This document shows positions 22,622-35,521 of a stretch of 64,000 bases of DNA, in pieces. Origin of the DNA: Marthasterias glacialis (taxonomy: Eukaryota > Echinodermata > Asteroidea > Forcipulatida > Asteriidae). Position 1 is the first letter of the stretch. Every line of letters starts with the position of its first letter. A program made the position numbers and the translations under genes. Location of the stretch: assembly GCA_911728455.2 (NCBI GenBank), contig OU452233.1, positions 19,680,426 to 19,744,425 of the forward strand, in the 5' to 3' direction. The notes under the pieces were generated by a model. The model saw nothing but the letters and a program-made list of their open reading frames with translations. It was not told where the DNA came from and did not search any database.

Positions 22622-24746
22622 GACGGTTGAACCTTTAATACAAAGTATACAAACACTCAAAGCATAGATTCTATTAGTTCAGTTTTTAATTTCTACCTCC
22701 ATGGTTTAAGTAGGACATTTCGTCCCTCATCCCCGTTGATGGTAGGACCTATATACGATGTTGATTATGATTTAGTCGTATGATTCTGATTAAATTAACC
22801 GAATAACATACTCCAGGACAATTTGTACGTTGGTGTCGACTTGATCGTGATGGCACTAACAAGCAGAGGACGATTCAAACGATCGCCAGCTATCACTCAT
22901 GATCACATAGGGCCTACTCAAAATTAATCTTTGTGTAAAATAATGAAGTTTGGTTATGGGTGAAAGTGAGTCTTGAATCAGCATTTTTTCCAAATGAACA
23001 AATTTGGAATAATTTTATGAATTAAAAGACACATTGGTTACCAAAGAGTGGATCTTTTCAGTTATCTTTCTACAATAATTGCTCCAAATACTGTAAGTCA
23101 CTTGATGCCATGTTTCTTAAACACAATCGCTTATCGACAATCAAAGGTATCCTTACCAGTGGTGTTATGATTCTCGAGCACCTTAGTTACCTTAGTCACC
23201 TAAGTCATATTCTAGGATTCCGTTGTAAATTTGAAGAGGCTAATACTGGCGAGATCTTAACAGATGCCCCACAAATCAGTAGGCTACTTTAACCAACGTT
23301 GGTTTCGTGCAGCATTGAAATGTGTTACTCTCACAGTTGGCCTGAGGTAGGTTTGTTCAGCAATATGGCCGCCAATTATCCAAAGTCATGAATAACTTAC
23401 ATGTATGCAGTCTAAATACATTTCGACATCGTACGGAGCATCTTCACGGATCGATCAAATCCTTTGTGATTCCCTTTCCATTGTTGACTCAAGGATTCGT
23501 TGAGAAAGACGAGACTTCTATATTCAAAATGGCGACTAAAATAGTTACGTAACCTCTGTCAACCATGAGTGCCTTATTACCATGATTTTATTTATTGTCT
23601 TAAAGGATGGCATTATTTGACGCTTCATGATTTAATTTTAGGGTATGAAGTATTCCAGTTTTAAAACTTCCGAGTTTAATTTCAAAACAACAGGTGCCTG
23701 CTGTGTGTCGTTAAGATCTCCAGCTTCTTGAATATAAAAGTTTCGAACCTTCATACAGAGACTCGGGTATTGGCCTCTGTTACCCATCAACATTGTTGGT
23801 GTTACGGCGACGAACGTGCTCCCGTGCCCCCCCCCCCCCCCCCCCCGTTACTCCACTTGGGTGTTAATATCTCTATAAGGTCCACATACACTGCCCTTCA
23901 GGTCTTGGTTTCGTCGGACCGTTCCCTCCGAGTTTCGGCCCAACCTTACTTCAATACCCATCTTTTAGCCTTGGTTTTGTTGGCTACTATTTTTGTTGAA
24001 ACGTTTAATAAACAGGTTCATGGGTCATTTTTGGATGATTAGATCAACATTGGACCAAGAAAAACACATCTGGTATAAGTACGTTATTTACTGCAAAACA
24101 TTTATTTGCCAAAAATGATGATATAAGACACGATGATGAAGAGGCACATAAGTTTTGTTTCCGATTCGCACAACTTACTACCACAACTAAAGCATAGACC
24201 CATAACAATGCACGATCAGTGGTCACAACAAATTCGGATTGTAGGCATGAAACAAGTTGTTTAATACAGTCGTTATTGTTTTTTAACATTTAAGTTGAGT
24301 CTGTTTGTGAGAACTATAAAACGAGTTTTAAGTTCGCAGCATACCATTATGCATCTTTGCCATTGCATAAATGTATGATTAGGCCTATGTCAAACCTTTT
24401 GCATCTGAAAGTAGAGTTGAAATGTTCCCGTGGAATTCTGGCATAAAGTATAATAAAATACCAAACATGTACTCCGATTCAGTCCATCATGTGAAAATAT
24501 GTTAAATAAACACAACTGTCATTCAGATCAGTTTGGAGCCAAATAAATAATTGAAGGCACAATGTGGTTTGCCTACATGGACATAATAATAAATTGAATG
24601 TCATGTGATTATTTATAATACAATACAATAAATTTTTACTTTTAGCGCCTTGCTTTTTCACCCCGAGTTTGTATTATACAACGAAATAAAAAAAATTCCC
24701 TCCCAACGTTAGAGTCACCACACAATCTGTTCTATCAGCCTTATAT
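22622..24746. other. Spacer between the two ARM-TIR-SAM genes
   Basis: 2.1 kb with no convincing gene. It should hold the promoter of gene A and the 3' UTR of gene B. A poly-C run of about 20 lies near 23826-23846 inside an open frame at 23728-24042 that I do not believe codes for protein. Confidence 0.6.
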
Positions 24747-27700
24747 TCAAATGATCTCATCTAGAGCTTGCTTAAATTTTACGATATCCAAGAGGCTTTT
24801 AAATCCAAAGTCTTTTTTTATTTCCGTGAAGAAAAAGTCTGGTGCATCTGTTGAGATTGTCTTTAGGCCTAATAGCCTCTGCCCGTTGTAGCCTTCAAAG
24901 CGGTTTTTGAGCTCACCAAGGCCATGATTCGCTAACCAAGTGCTGACCTGGTCATTACTCCAAGAGGATACCGTCTTTGCGTCCGTGAAGTCCGTTTCTT
25001 TCGGAGCAGTGTTGCGCCGAGTAGAGGCATTGCGAGTGACCGTGTTCTGAGGTGTCCCAGTGCTGTTCAGGTTGTCTTTTTGAAAATAATACAATACAAT
25101 GACAAGTAAGTAATGTAAATCTTACAATAGATGTACTCCTGTTATCTTTCAATAAAATCTTTTTCCGAGGAAATATTTCAAAATCTTGACCTGTGGGCCA
25201 CCCATGAAAACTGTAAAAGAAAGTGGTAGCATCAAAATAGATATCCTTTTTGTATGGCGGCCCTGAAGGGACATTACACATCGCACATCTTTGCAAAGCT
25301 TTTTGTAAGGGTGTTAAAGTTGTTTCTGATAGTTTTCAATGTCCAAATCGGATTAATGAGACTGTTCTAGAATTCGTTTTTAAAGATGATTGACGAAAAA
25401 TTACCTTTGTCTGGACCTAAAGTAGATTTCAGCGGACCCTGGTTCTCTCCGAGTAGACGCCCTCTATTTCCAAGTAGTTGCTTTAACTTCTTGAGATTCT
25501 CTTCCAAGGCGTCTGATGTACTGAAGTCCACGTAGAGTTTGGTTCCTATCATAATACCAAGCCAGCCATCTGGATCGTAGTCTTCTTGCAGACGCAATGG
25601 GATGATATGTTTCTTCAGCTTGTATGTGTACTCAGCCTCTGTAAGGTGCGGTTAAGAAAGAGAAATTGATAGATTGATAACTTTGATAACTTTGATAAGT
25701 GCACCGACCAGCCCTCTTCCCCAAACCGTCACTGTTATCACAACAATCTTTACACCTTGTATTTGTTTGAGTTGAGTTCGGAGAATCAATCCAGGTTCAG
25801 AGTAAGAATTATTGTAAGAGGAAGTACAAAATAGTCCAAACAGTTATTACTTATAAATCGAGACACTCACCTGTGCGACAGCTAGCGCTGAGTTTATATT
25901 TCTCCGTGAAGCAAACAAGAACTACAGATGATTGTTCCACTGCGGCTGCCATAGACTCCAGAGTTGATCCACCTTGGCAAAGAGATAAACAAAGTGTGTC
26001 AAGCCTATATATTTATTGCTTCAAGGGAGCCAGATATATTCTGAGCTCCTTTTTTTTTGGGGGGGGGGGAGATATTGTTATCATACGATAGGAAAGGGGA
26101 GATGGAGCTCAGGGCGTAAAAAGCAGCAACTGTCTTGTGTTATGTCGATTTGCCAAAATCGTGTTAGTCTGGTTAGGAATTTAAAAGGGAAGTGGTAAGA
26201 AAACTTTAAAATAAGTTTATGGAATGTCCTACCCATATCGTCGACATCCATCCATACGTTGTACCCAGCGGCCTTCAAAAGCTCCTTGATCTTTATCATT
26301 TGGGTCTGGACACCCCATTGGTAGCTGATCATCACGTGGGGTGGAAAGTCATCAAGGTCATTGCCGTTGAGCGAAGGGACGTCCAGATCCGGGTCCTTCG
26401 CCCCCGTGACGTCACCGGCAGTTTCTGTGTCCTTGTGTAAAAGACCCAATATACAAGTGAATGCAAGTGCATCATTGGCAAAGTAATGGGGAAAGGGTGG
26501 AGTTGTGTAGAAACAAGAAGAATTGTAGGCCTGCTTTGACTAAACCTGTTTTTGAATATGTTCAATCAGTTGCTCACAAGTTGGTATTACCTTTCCGTCC
26601 ATAATTTTGGCAGACTTGAGGCGTTGCCTGTTGGCAGTCTTTGGACGAGAATCTTTGCTGAAGTCTTCAACATCGAGCATCCATAAAACTGTCTTACATG
26701 CCTTGAGGACATGTTGATCTGTCTCATTGTTGACTAGTTCCTTCAAGACTATAGTATAACCAAATAAGCCAAAACAATAAATGACTGAGGAAAAGCGCTT
26801 GGGAAACTTTGTCCCAACAGACCTATAGGCCGGCTGCAAGGAGATCGTTTTTAAAAAATAAAACTTCTGCCTACTGGTAAATCGGATATTTTTTCATTTT
26901 AATGTTCATAGTAAGTGTCCCACATGAAAATGACGACGTACCTGTTATCAGCTTTTGATTTTCTTTCAATGTCTTCTTATTGTCTTCTTGAAAGGCTAAC
27001 TTCCAGATAGCGCGTGAAGCAGTACGTTTCTCGGCCAGGTAACTTGACGTCATCATCGGAATGAGCTTCGGCAATATGCCATGCTGTATCATGCAGAGAC
27101 AAACAGAACAGAAAAAGTGCACGACGTAAAACAAGAACGTCGATGAGGTTCAGAACCATTCACATACAAAAAACACCTTGGACTCCTAACCCATCCCCGC
27201 CAATCCCGCCGCAAAGAAATTTCCAATGATAGTACAAGGGTCCTAGATATGAAAATGACTACAGGGGTATACAAAAATGCCTTACCTTCACAAGTTTAAC
27301 TTTATTAGAGTCATTGGCAGCAAGGCAGACGATTCCATCCATGACAACGGCGGCTGAGAATGTGTAATGTTGAGAATAATGACCTTTCTCGTCTAAACAC
27401 TTCCCCAAAACCTTTACGTTACAGAAAAATAAACCAGTTAAAAACACGTTTTCGGTATCATCATTTTTGCATTAATTAGTGACGGCACATTGACATACAA
27501 CAGATACACATACCTTCAGAACAAACTGTATGTTGTCATCCGTCGTGTTCAGAGCCTCGTTTTCATCTTCGTTGATAAGATATACCAATGCAAAGAGGGC
27601 CTTTGCGCGCATTAGCATAAAATGGCATTTCAGCAACTCTGATTGGGGAAAATTAAAAACATATTGTTACGATAAATTGTTTATTTTCCTGAATCATCCT

Positions 27701-29073
27701 CTTTTATATTACATCTCAAGTTGTTTATATCTAGCGTGTTAGTTTTACGGTTATTTTTATTGTGCCGAAACAATTTTAGCGCCTCAATTTGAACTATTTT
27801 TCACCATGCACCCACCGTCCGTAAACATCGGGTATTATTTGAATTCAAATTTGCAGTTTTGGAATAATTGAGTTGATTGTTTTTCGTGGTTGGAAAGTAT
27901 ACCTTGGAGATGCTTTACTACGTTGGCTTGTCGAAACACAGGTTTACTGTCAGTATTCATCCTGATGATATTAGCAAGAATGTTGACCATCTTCTTAAGT
28001 GTCTCGCGAGGAGAATCCCACAAAGCTTTCTTCACACCCTTCTTAAGACTGTCCATAGACATCAATGGGTGCTTAAACTCCTCTACCATTAGTGAAATTA
28101 TTCCGTACTTCTCACTACCCATGGAGGCACACAAACGTTCGTTCATGTGGGTGAAATTTATCGTTGCCTGCTTCAGGATATTGAAGACAACAAAGTCCCT
28201 ATGGCGTTCCTTCGACGTGTAGATATCCTTGTGGTATACGGCCTTCCAGATTTTCACAAAGATTTCAGGGTAGATTATTTCAAGTAATTCATTTGCAGGT
28301 TCGGTTTCCGTGTACATATCGCTCATGAGGCAGATGTTGTGTAGGTTACGAAGTGCAGTGTCGTCGGTGTAGTTGTCTGTAGTTGTGTATAGTTCATCCA
28401 GGGAGCGGCGAAACTCCGGGCGAAACGCCTCGCGTTTGTCTGCAGTTTTCCCATCTCTCTCAGCATTGTCGCCGGCGTCGTGTTGTACGGTTTCCCCTCC
28501 AGTGTTCGTGGCTGTTTTAAGAAAGGAGATACACTGACGTAGAATATCCGTTTCCTCTTGGGTGTTACTTGTTTTTAATTTATCAGCAATAGGTGTTGTT
28601 GACGAGACAGGAGGTTGGGGAATGGCAATGGCTGGGGAAGTTGGATCCTCTGGAGGTACCACCGGTAAGTTGTTGCTTTCTCCTGAGGTGTCTTGCTGGG
28701 TCTTTATGTTGCCACCGTTTGCTGGAGGTACCACCGGTAAGTTTTTACTTTCTCCTGATGTGTCTTGCTGGGTCTTTATGTTGCCACCGTTTGCTGGAGG
28801 AGCCACCGGTAAGTTTTTACTTTCTCCTGAGGTGTCTTGCTGGGTCTTTATGTTGCCACCGTTTGCTGGAGGTACCACCGGTAAGTTTTTACTTTCTCCT
28901 GAGGTGTCTTGCTGGGTCTTTATGTTGCCACCGTTTGCTGGAGGAACCACCGGTAAGTTTTTACTTTCTCCTGAGGTGTCTTGCTTGGTCTTTATGTTGC
29001 CACCGTTTGCTTTATTTACATCAGCTGCTTTTACTAAGATTGGCGGATTGTTTTTACTGGAACCGCTACCCAT
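24747..29073 (-). CDS. ARM-TIR-SAM protein B (paralogue, with N-terminal 24-residue repeats)
   Basis: Exons (minus strand): 29073-27903, 27638-27514, 27411-27286, 27083-26942, 26748-26591, 26431-26233, 25972-25871, 25638-25405, 25075-24747; 861 residues, same nine-exon plan and phases as the downstream paralogue. Start MGSGSSKNN again fits N-myristoylation (Gly2, Ser6). Residues 22-141 are five 24-residue repeats (ANGGNIKTQQDTSGESKNLP plus VVPP). ARM-like region follows to about 574, then TIR about 608-725 (VMISYQWGVQTQM, AAGYNVWMDVDDMG, SASCRTEAEY, catalytic-type Glu675) and SAM about 790-857 (WSNDQVSTWLANHGLGELKN). Predicted to hydrolyse NAD through the TIR and to assemble through ARM and SAM; this is inference from the SARM1/TIR family. 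The acceptor of the last exon has a weak pyrimidine tract (CAAAAAG). Confidence 0.92.
28651..29010 (-). repeat. In-frame 72-bp coding minisatellite (5 units)
   Basis: Five 72-bp units inside exon 1 of ARM-TIR-SAM gene B encode 24-residue repeats (ANGGNIKT[K/Q]QDTSGES[K/N]N...P[V/A]PP). Units differ by only a few bases, indicating recent expansion or homogenisation. The paralogue at 17284-22621 lacks it. The segment is hydrophilic and probably disordered, acting as a linker between the lipid anchor and the ARM region. Confidence 0.97.
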
Positions 29074-31112
29074 ACTTAAGTCTCTGGACGAGTAAACAAA
29101 ATATACAATGATGTAATTGATATAATATTCGTGATACAACTTTTAGTCTCTTCTTTTTGATATATACGCAACACAATCTGGAAGGAACTTAAAGTCCTTG
29201 AATGATGTTCAGGGGCAGAGTTTAGAGGGGCAGAGGGCTTGTTTTGCCCAAAATTTTACAGATAAAAACACAAGTACCACTTTCTAATAAAAAAGTATTT
29301 TTCCTTTATTTGTCATTTCGCTTTGCCCGAAGTTCCTCCACTGTTTTGCCCGATTAGTATTCCGGGGGGGGGGGGGGGTGGGTAACTTTTCCCTTCTCCG
29401 GCTCGTGCGCCTATGGACACGGCAAGTTTTGATCATTGTCTGGTCCAGTATAACAGAGAGTAAAAAAAATCGTTTACACCTTGCACCGTTGATAAAAATA
29501 TACTGTTAGTACAAATAATGGTAATTCAATTCCATACCTGCAAGCCGAGTTCCTCGAAATGCTGTCACGTTAAGACAAATGTCACATTTCAGTAAATATG
29601 TCATTTATTTTAAGCAATACATTCCTAGATACTGAAGAGTATATTTCACGATATTGAAGTGCAAGAAAGACTACCTTGTTTGCTAATTGCTAATCAACAC
29701 ACCCAAATGTGCAGCAGTTGGCTTTCTGCAACGACTTGTGGAATGGTAGCATGCACTGACACCTGTTTCAAGTGACTAAATCCATTGGTATATGGAAGTG
29801 GTTGCCATAGCAGCCTAAAAGGTAATTACTGAAACGTCACCATCACTTGGCAACCGCTTGGTTGTCTTGTCGATGAGGGGAGGTCATGGTCACCCTTTGT
29901 TAATATGGACAACAAAATCGGCAGTGCATTTGTGTAACTGTGCTTTTATACTTTGAAATTCATGCACCATTAGTTCTAGCTGTACTTTATGTGTGCACCA
30001 AACATATAGGGCAGTTGAAAACGGGCGTGTATGCCCCTAAAACGGTGACCATTTTTGGGATTTCGCGTTGTTTTTGATTTACTTTTACAGGCAGGTAGAA
30101 ATTTTGCATACATTCTAGATTTCACTCCTCTTTTCGTTTCTTTCATCAACATTGATCTCCCATGTAATTATCATTTTTTTAATATGGTAAATACGCTGGA
30201 GGGAATGGTTTTAAATTTTACTCTTGAATCATGGATTTCAATAAAACACATTTTGGATACTGCCTCCCAGGAAGATTGACAGACCCATCGTCAGAAATCA
30301 AGATTCATTATGTAGATGTTCTCATGCTTAACTTGTAATTATTTTTTTATTAAATGCATACATGAAGACAATGAAACAAAATCTGTTATGTTCGCTATCA
30401 TACAATAATTTATTTACAAAACAAGTGAAACACGTCTACCATGTTCTACATAACAAAACTTAAAAAAATAACAACCATTAAAATAACAACGCTGAGTGAA
30501 AAATGAACTTCTCATGGACGCCCTTGTGTCATGAGTGTTAGTTGTATTGTTTATAGAGTACAAAGGGTTAAAAGTAAACAAACTCTTACAAAAACCAAAG
30601 AAGTATTTCACTTTTGTTGCATACCTCTTTCTCTAGGGCAAAACAAATACTAACCGAAAAATTATTTCTTACTTTATAAAATAAACGAGGTGTAAATTAA
30701 AATGCATCAGTTTCATCACATGTCACAGTTCTCCGTAAAATAAAGTGAAACACACTTTTATTCATCGTTGTTTTAACGATATGCTTTCTGTTGCAAAATG
30801 ACACCTCCAACAAGAAAACACTAATAAGATCCAGAGGTTTACAAATTCACAAATAAACTCTACTGCACATGATCATTTGGCCATTTGAGTTATTGCATCC
30901 ATTCATAAAAACAATGAAAAGGTACCCTTTTTAATTTACAACTGGATGTTTATACATGTTTCAAAAATGAGGAATTTCAGAAAAAAAACATTGAGGTATT
31001 TTCAAATGTTGAAAACATCTTTTTAAAATGTCTTATGTTGACAGATGATAGTCTTGAGTCTTCTACAAGGAAGTGCTGTATCATCTTTTTATGCTCCATA
31101 TCAACCATTTTC
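29074..31112. other. Spacer between ARM-TIR-SAM gene B and NCBP2
   Basis: No convincing gene. 29213-29400 looks like a damaged member of the G/C-run repeat family (poly-G at 29365-29379). The right half (about 30300-31112) probably includes the NCBP2 3' UTR. Confidence 0.55.
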
Positions 31113-33448
31113 TCAGAACATATTTTGGTCGAGGGTTTGTAACTGTCTTAAAGCTGCTTTCCCATAGCCTCCTCGGTCGCTGTCGAAATCTGTCCTATAC
31201 TCATCCCTCACCTGAAAAAAAACCAATAATAATACTTTCACCCTACAATAATCTTTGTAAGATTTCCTGTTTACATCATAAAAATGTATTTATTAAATTC
31301 ATATCATAATTAAGGATCATTAAACTCTTTTTTCCTACCAGATTACCTTTTTAAACCCCAAAGCTCACAGTTCAAGATATGTACATGTACAATTGACCTA
31401 CCTGTCCTCCGCTCTTCCCTCTACCGAACTGCCTCCCTTCAACAAATCCAGCATCCCAGTCTGTTCTAATGATGCGATCATCCAGCCGTGTACCACTAAC
31501 AAATCTCAGAGAATTAGCAGCATCCTCTCTTGTGTAATATCTTTAATAATACACTGGTTAAGGAATACACGACAGGTCCAAAGGTATTCGAAACATTGCT
31601 TGATAAATATATTGGTGCAAACCTTGAAATTGTTTTTTTGGTTAATAATTTGAATAGATAATGAAGGTAAATTTATTAATGATGATCACTCACCATTTTT
31701 AGAGGGTAAAACACTGCTGTAACACAGAAATATCCAATATTTGTTTTTACCAAAAATAACCTTTAGCTCCTACTTTGCTTGTAGCTCAAATTTTATACTG
31801 GACAAGAAAATTTGTTACAGAATTATAATGAGAGAAAACTATCTACACAGTGCTGCAATTAAACTATTTTTATTTGAACAAGCACTAAGAGAAGATTTAC
31901 ATGTATCTCATTGTCTTATAGGTTACTTTCATACTCAACAGAATTGAAAGATATTTATCGGATTCAAAGTCAACATTTTAACATAACTTTTGTAATTGAA
32001 GATGAGGTGAAGTATTATTAAAAAACACAAGACTGCCGGACTTGTCTGGTCGTAAGCTACTGGCTTTGAGGCTAAAAACATTGGTCTTGGGCCTGCAGTC
32101 CAGTGTGTATGTACAAAATAAACAAATATTTTAGACTTTCAATGACCAGGGGCATTACTTCTTCCCATTACTAAAAGTGAAAAGGCCAGTCGTTTTAATT
32201 CTTGAACTGAAAAAGACAATTCTTCAAGGCTGCTCATTTTCTTCTGATTAAGGCTCAGCAAATCGCTATATAATTTAACCACTGTACCAAACATTTTTCA
32301 TATAGTCCTGTATTTTTAAAAAAAATTTTCATTTTCGTTACAGCAGCACTCGACTAATGAGAGCATCAACACTTAAAGCCCCCAGCTTACCATTGCGAAG
32401 AAGAAAAACATAAATGTTCACAGATTTACATACACCTTACATGGTATAAAGATAATTATGGTAGAAAACTTTCCTTGAAATATTTCTGCCTGAAGTGTTA
32501 TCGTTTTTAAATAATAAATGAAATAAGATCCAAAATTAGTTTTCGTCTCAGTTAGTGAGACGTTAAGTCTGCCTATAGGAAAGCGTACAAAAAATGCTGA
32601 ATGTATTTTTACCATTTTCACAGGTTTGTTTTATTACAAATATCTTGATTTGTGCAAAGAATGGAAGCATTTACAGTCAGTTTACCAGTGTTGAGCTGGG
32701 GCTTTAAAAAAGTGGGTTAAAAAAACAACAACCAAAACATCCTCTTGACTTCCAAATTGTTTTAGCCAAGATGCAAACACTTTAAATCATGACCTAAAGG
32801 TTCAAAGGATACTCTACAAAGCAGAAACCACAAGGCGTCTTTTTGACCTTGTCTAGGCCCATGATGATCCGTTTGAGGTCACCACACTTTGAAAAGAGCT
32901 CATGGATTTGTTCCTCAGTAGTGAAGAAAGAGAGATTGCCAACGTACAAAGTTGTGCTTTTTTTCAAAAGCTTTTCTTGATGGTCGAGTGCACCCTGTTT
33001 GCAAAAAGAAAAACAAAACAAAAACAAATTTACATAAAATGCTTGACAATTTACCATTAAATCATCTTATATGTGCTCCAAAATGTATATAAAGGCTGCA
33101 GCAAAAAACACTTTAACATTTTTCTGAAAAGAGTGAACAAATATTTGTATCAACACAGACATGACAGACAAATAGTACATGTAGTGTACATTGTAATTAG
33201 ACTATATTAGTATTAATGACTATTGTCAGAATCTATTCTGAGTATTCAGTGCGAACGCATTAGTTACGACAGCAATCGATTGTCATGTTTTGTGTACAAC
33301 TACAGCGGTGATTAAACTGGTATACGCAGACAGATTAGTTGTTAAAATACCATAATAACTGAACAAAAAACATCTAATTTACCCTGAAATGCTGATCTCT
33401 ATACGAACTAAGCTCGAAGGCATGATCTACTCTGGTGATCGCCGCCAT
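31113..33448 (-). CDS. NCBP2: Nuclear cap-binding protein subunit 2 (CBP20)
   Basis: Binds the 7-methylguanosine cap of RNA polymerase II transcripts together with NCBP1, acting in splicing, 3' processing, export and RNA decay. Exons (minus): 33448-33383, 32994-32813, 31540-31402, 31211-31113; 161 residues against about 156 in human. The start [22 protein letters not shown] replaces the vertebrate N-terminus but keeps the Y-RDQHFR cap-binding segment. One RRM follows: RNP2 LYVGNL, RNP1 CGFCFVEY, and the typical [13 protein letters not shown] and [18 protein letters not shown] tail. Short first exon, and head-to-head with NUFIP1 across a 1.0 kb gap. No anomalies. Confidence 0.96.
31541..32812 (-). 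other. NCBP2 intron 2
   Basis: A 1.27-kb AT-rich intron. I find no snoRNA boxes, inverted repeats or coding sequence in it. Confidence 0.6.
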
Positions 33449-34456
33449 TGTTGCAGGAAAATAAAACTTACGAGAGCGCCCTCTGCGGAAATTTGTGCAA
33501 AGTACATTTTGCGGGTGTGTACATTTGAGGCATGTTTGGCAGTGACAAAGCCAGACATTTTCAGGGGGCGGGGCGGGAGGGGAAAAAACATAATTTTGAT
33601 AATGTTTTTATTTGGTCGGCTATTTAATGTATCGAACCATTCATTCCATTCATTAGTACATTTTTCCTGCTCTCAACTGGGGTGGGAGGGGCTCTCATGG
33701 TGTCCTAGCCCCCATTCCCACCTTCTGGTTACGCCACTGCCCGGCGACGTAGTGGTGGAAGTCTTTAAATTGAAATAGGATTAATTTCACGCTACTCACC
33801 AAGTGGTGACAAGAATTTAAAACAAATGAAAACACAAAACGTAGGACGATGGCCTGCACCGGAATATGACCTCTAAGTCTAATGCTCTCCGAGTCAGATC
33901 AGTGAGCAGAAAAGTAGTTAGATTTCTTTTTGAACGGATTATGGTTTTTTTTCCTATGGCCAACTTCTGTTCTCTTCGACATTTGACTTCATATAAGGAA
34001 AATTAATAATCGGCAATTGAGGTGATCGTGTGAGCATATATTGCTACCTCCATAATGAGTGTGCGTCGCTCGCTCAAGGATCCCAGAGATTTTTGAAAAT
34101 GTATATGCTTCCTGGTGCGATCTGAGACTTTCTGTGATTATCTTTTGCCCAGGAGGGGATAATATTATTATTTCCTCCCACCCCCGGGGTACGGTTAGTA
34201 CCTTAAACCTGAACCCCTTTCTCTATTGCACAAGTTATGTGTCCCGTCTTTTAAATTGGAGAAGTGGGACACACTTTTTGCGACGGCGATGTAAATAATC
34301 AGCCTCGTATCCACCAGGGACGAAACAAAATTTTCGATCGGTCCCAGCGCCTGAACCAAAGGATGAGACCGGTAGGGCAGAGCGAATAGAAAATGCGCTT
34401 GCGTACGACGTAAACAAGACCTAATCTTACATTACAATCGAGGTTGACTTTTAAAC
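33449..34456. promoter_or_regulatory. Shared NCBP2/NUFIP1 upstream region
   Basis: A 1008-bp gap separates the two divergent start codons, so both promoters must lie here or in unseen 5' UTR introns. 33549-33745 resembles the G-rich repeat family (GGTTACGCCACTGCC at its end), leaving about 700 bp nearer to NUFIP1. I see no clear TATA box. The bidirectional role is inferred from orientation only. Confidence 0.55.
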
Positions 34457-35481
34457 ATGGCGTACACGTTTCCACCACGAGGGTTTCCACAGCCTGAAAA
34501 CAGTCAACAGATTCCTCCAAATTCCGGAAGGCCCCCTTTTCCTCCTTGCCCACCACCAAGACAATTGTTCCATGGGACACCAATGGACAATCCAACTGGT
34601 CATGACAAACCTTCGTTTGAAAGAACGAACTTGCAGTTCGGACCGCCTCCTTTCATGAGATTTCCGAATCCACGCGCCTTGCCGCCTAGGCCTAGCCACC
34701 GAGGTGCATGGACGGGGGGCGCGGGGCCATCGAGGCAGTTTGACCCACGATTTGGTCAAGCACGCCACTACCGTCCACCAAGGATGCAATATAATCAATT
34801 TAGTCCTGTCTTCACGTCCGATATAACAACTTATGAGTCGTGGCCGGCTTCATCATGGCAATCAGGCAAGGATGGTCGACTACATGTAGGTGAACAGGTT
34901 AGTAACTAATTTATTTATGATGATCACCAGATGATTAGACCCAGTATGCAGTAAGCTAACCGAGATTGTATCCTGATGCTGTAGACCTGTTCCGTCCCAA
35001 CTTGACAATCGCCCCAACTATAGTTGGGACTGGTCCCAACTTGAGTGTTACAGTTGGGGCGCCCCAACTATAGTTGGGATCGCCCGTGCAGCTCTACTAC
35101 ACGAAAGCGGAGCCGAAGCCAAAAACGAGGTTTGGAAAAGGCCCTTTGGTTGATTCTCCTGGGCCTCTAACTTGTCATAAATAATTATATACAGAACATG
35201 TGGGTTTACAAGTGTCTTTTTTTCAGAGGGTTCTGACGACGGACACATAATTATGACAGCAGGTTACGTTTTCAGTCTCCAAAAGTACGGATTTAATTTC
35301 CCTTCTCTCGGAAACCAAAATTCTAATTCGTCTCAAAAAGTACTAGAATAAAGTGGTCTTAATAACTTCATACTATAATTATTTTGTTTTTTTATTCTTG
35401 TCTATTTCGTTAAAATAATTGAAGAAATGAACATTGTCATTAACACTTTCACTGTGTTGCCGTTTGTGCGGACATATCACA

Positions 35482-35521
<40 letters not shown>

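Noticed and set aside
23728-24042. 104-codon frame with a run of prolines
   Set aside because: The proline run is a poly-C tract; no domain, homology or splice context.
28562-29111. Plus-strand frames of 172-177 codons over the 72-bp repeats
   Set aside because: Antisense shadows of the coding repeats in exon 1 of ARM-TIR-SAM gene B.
33389-33778. Plus-strand frame of 129 codons near NCBP2 exon 1
   Set aside because: It is antisense to NCBP2 exon 1 and runs into a G-rich repeat.
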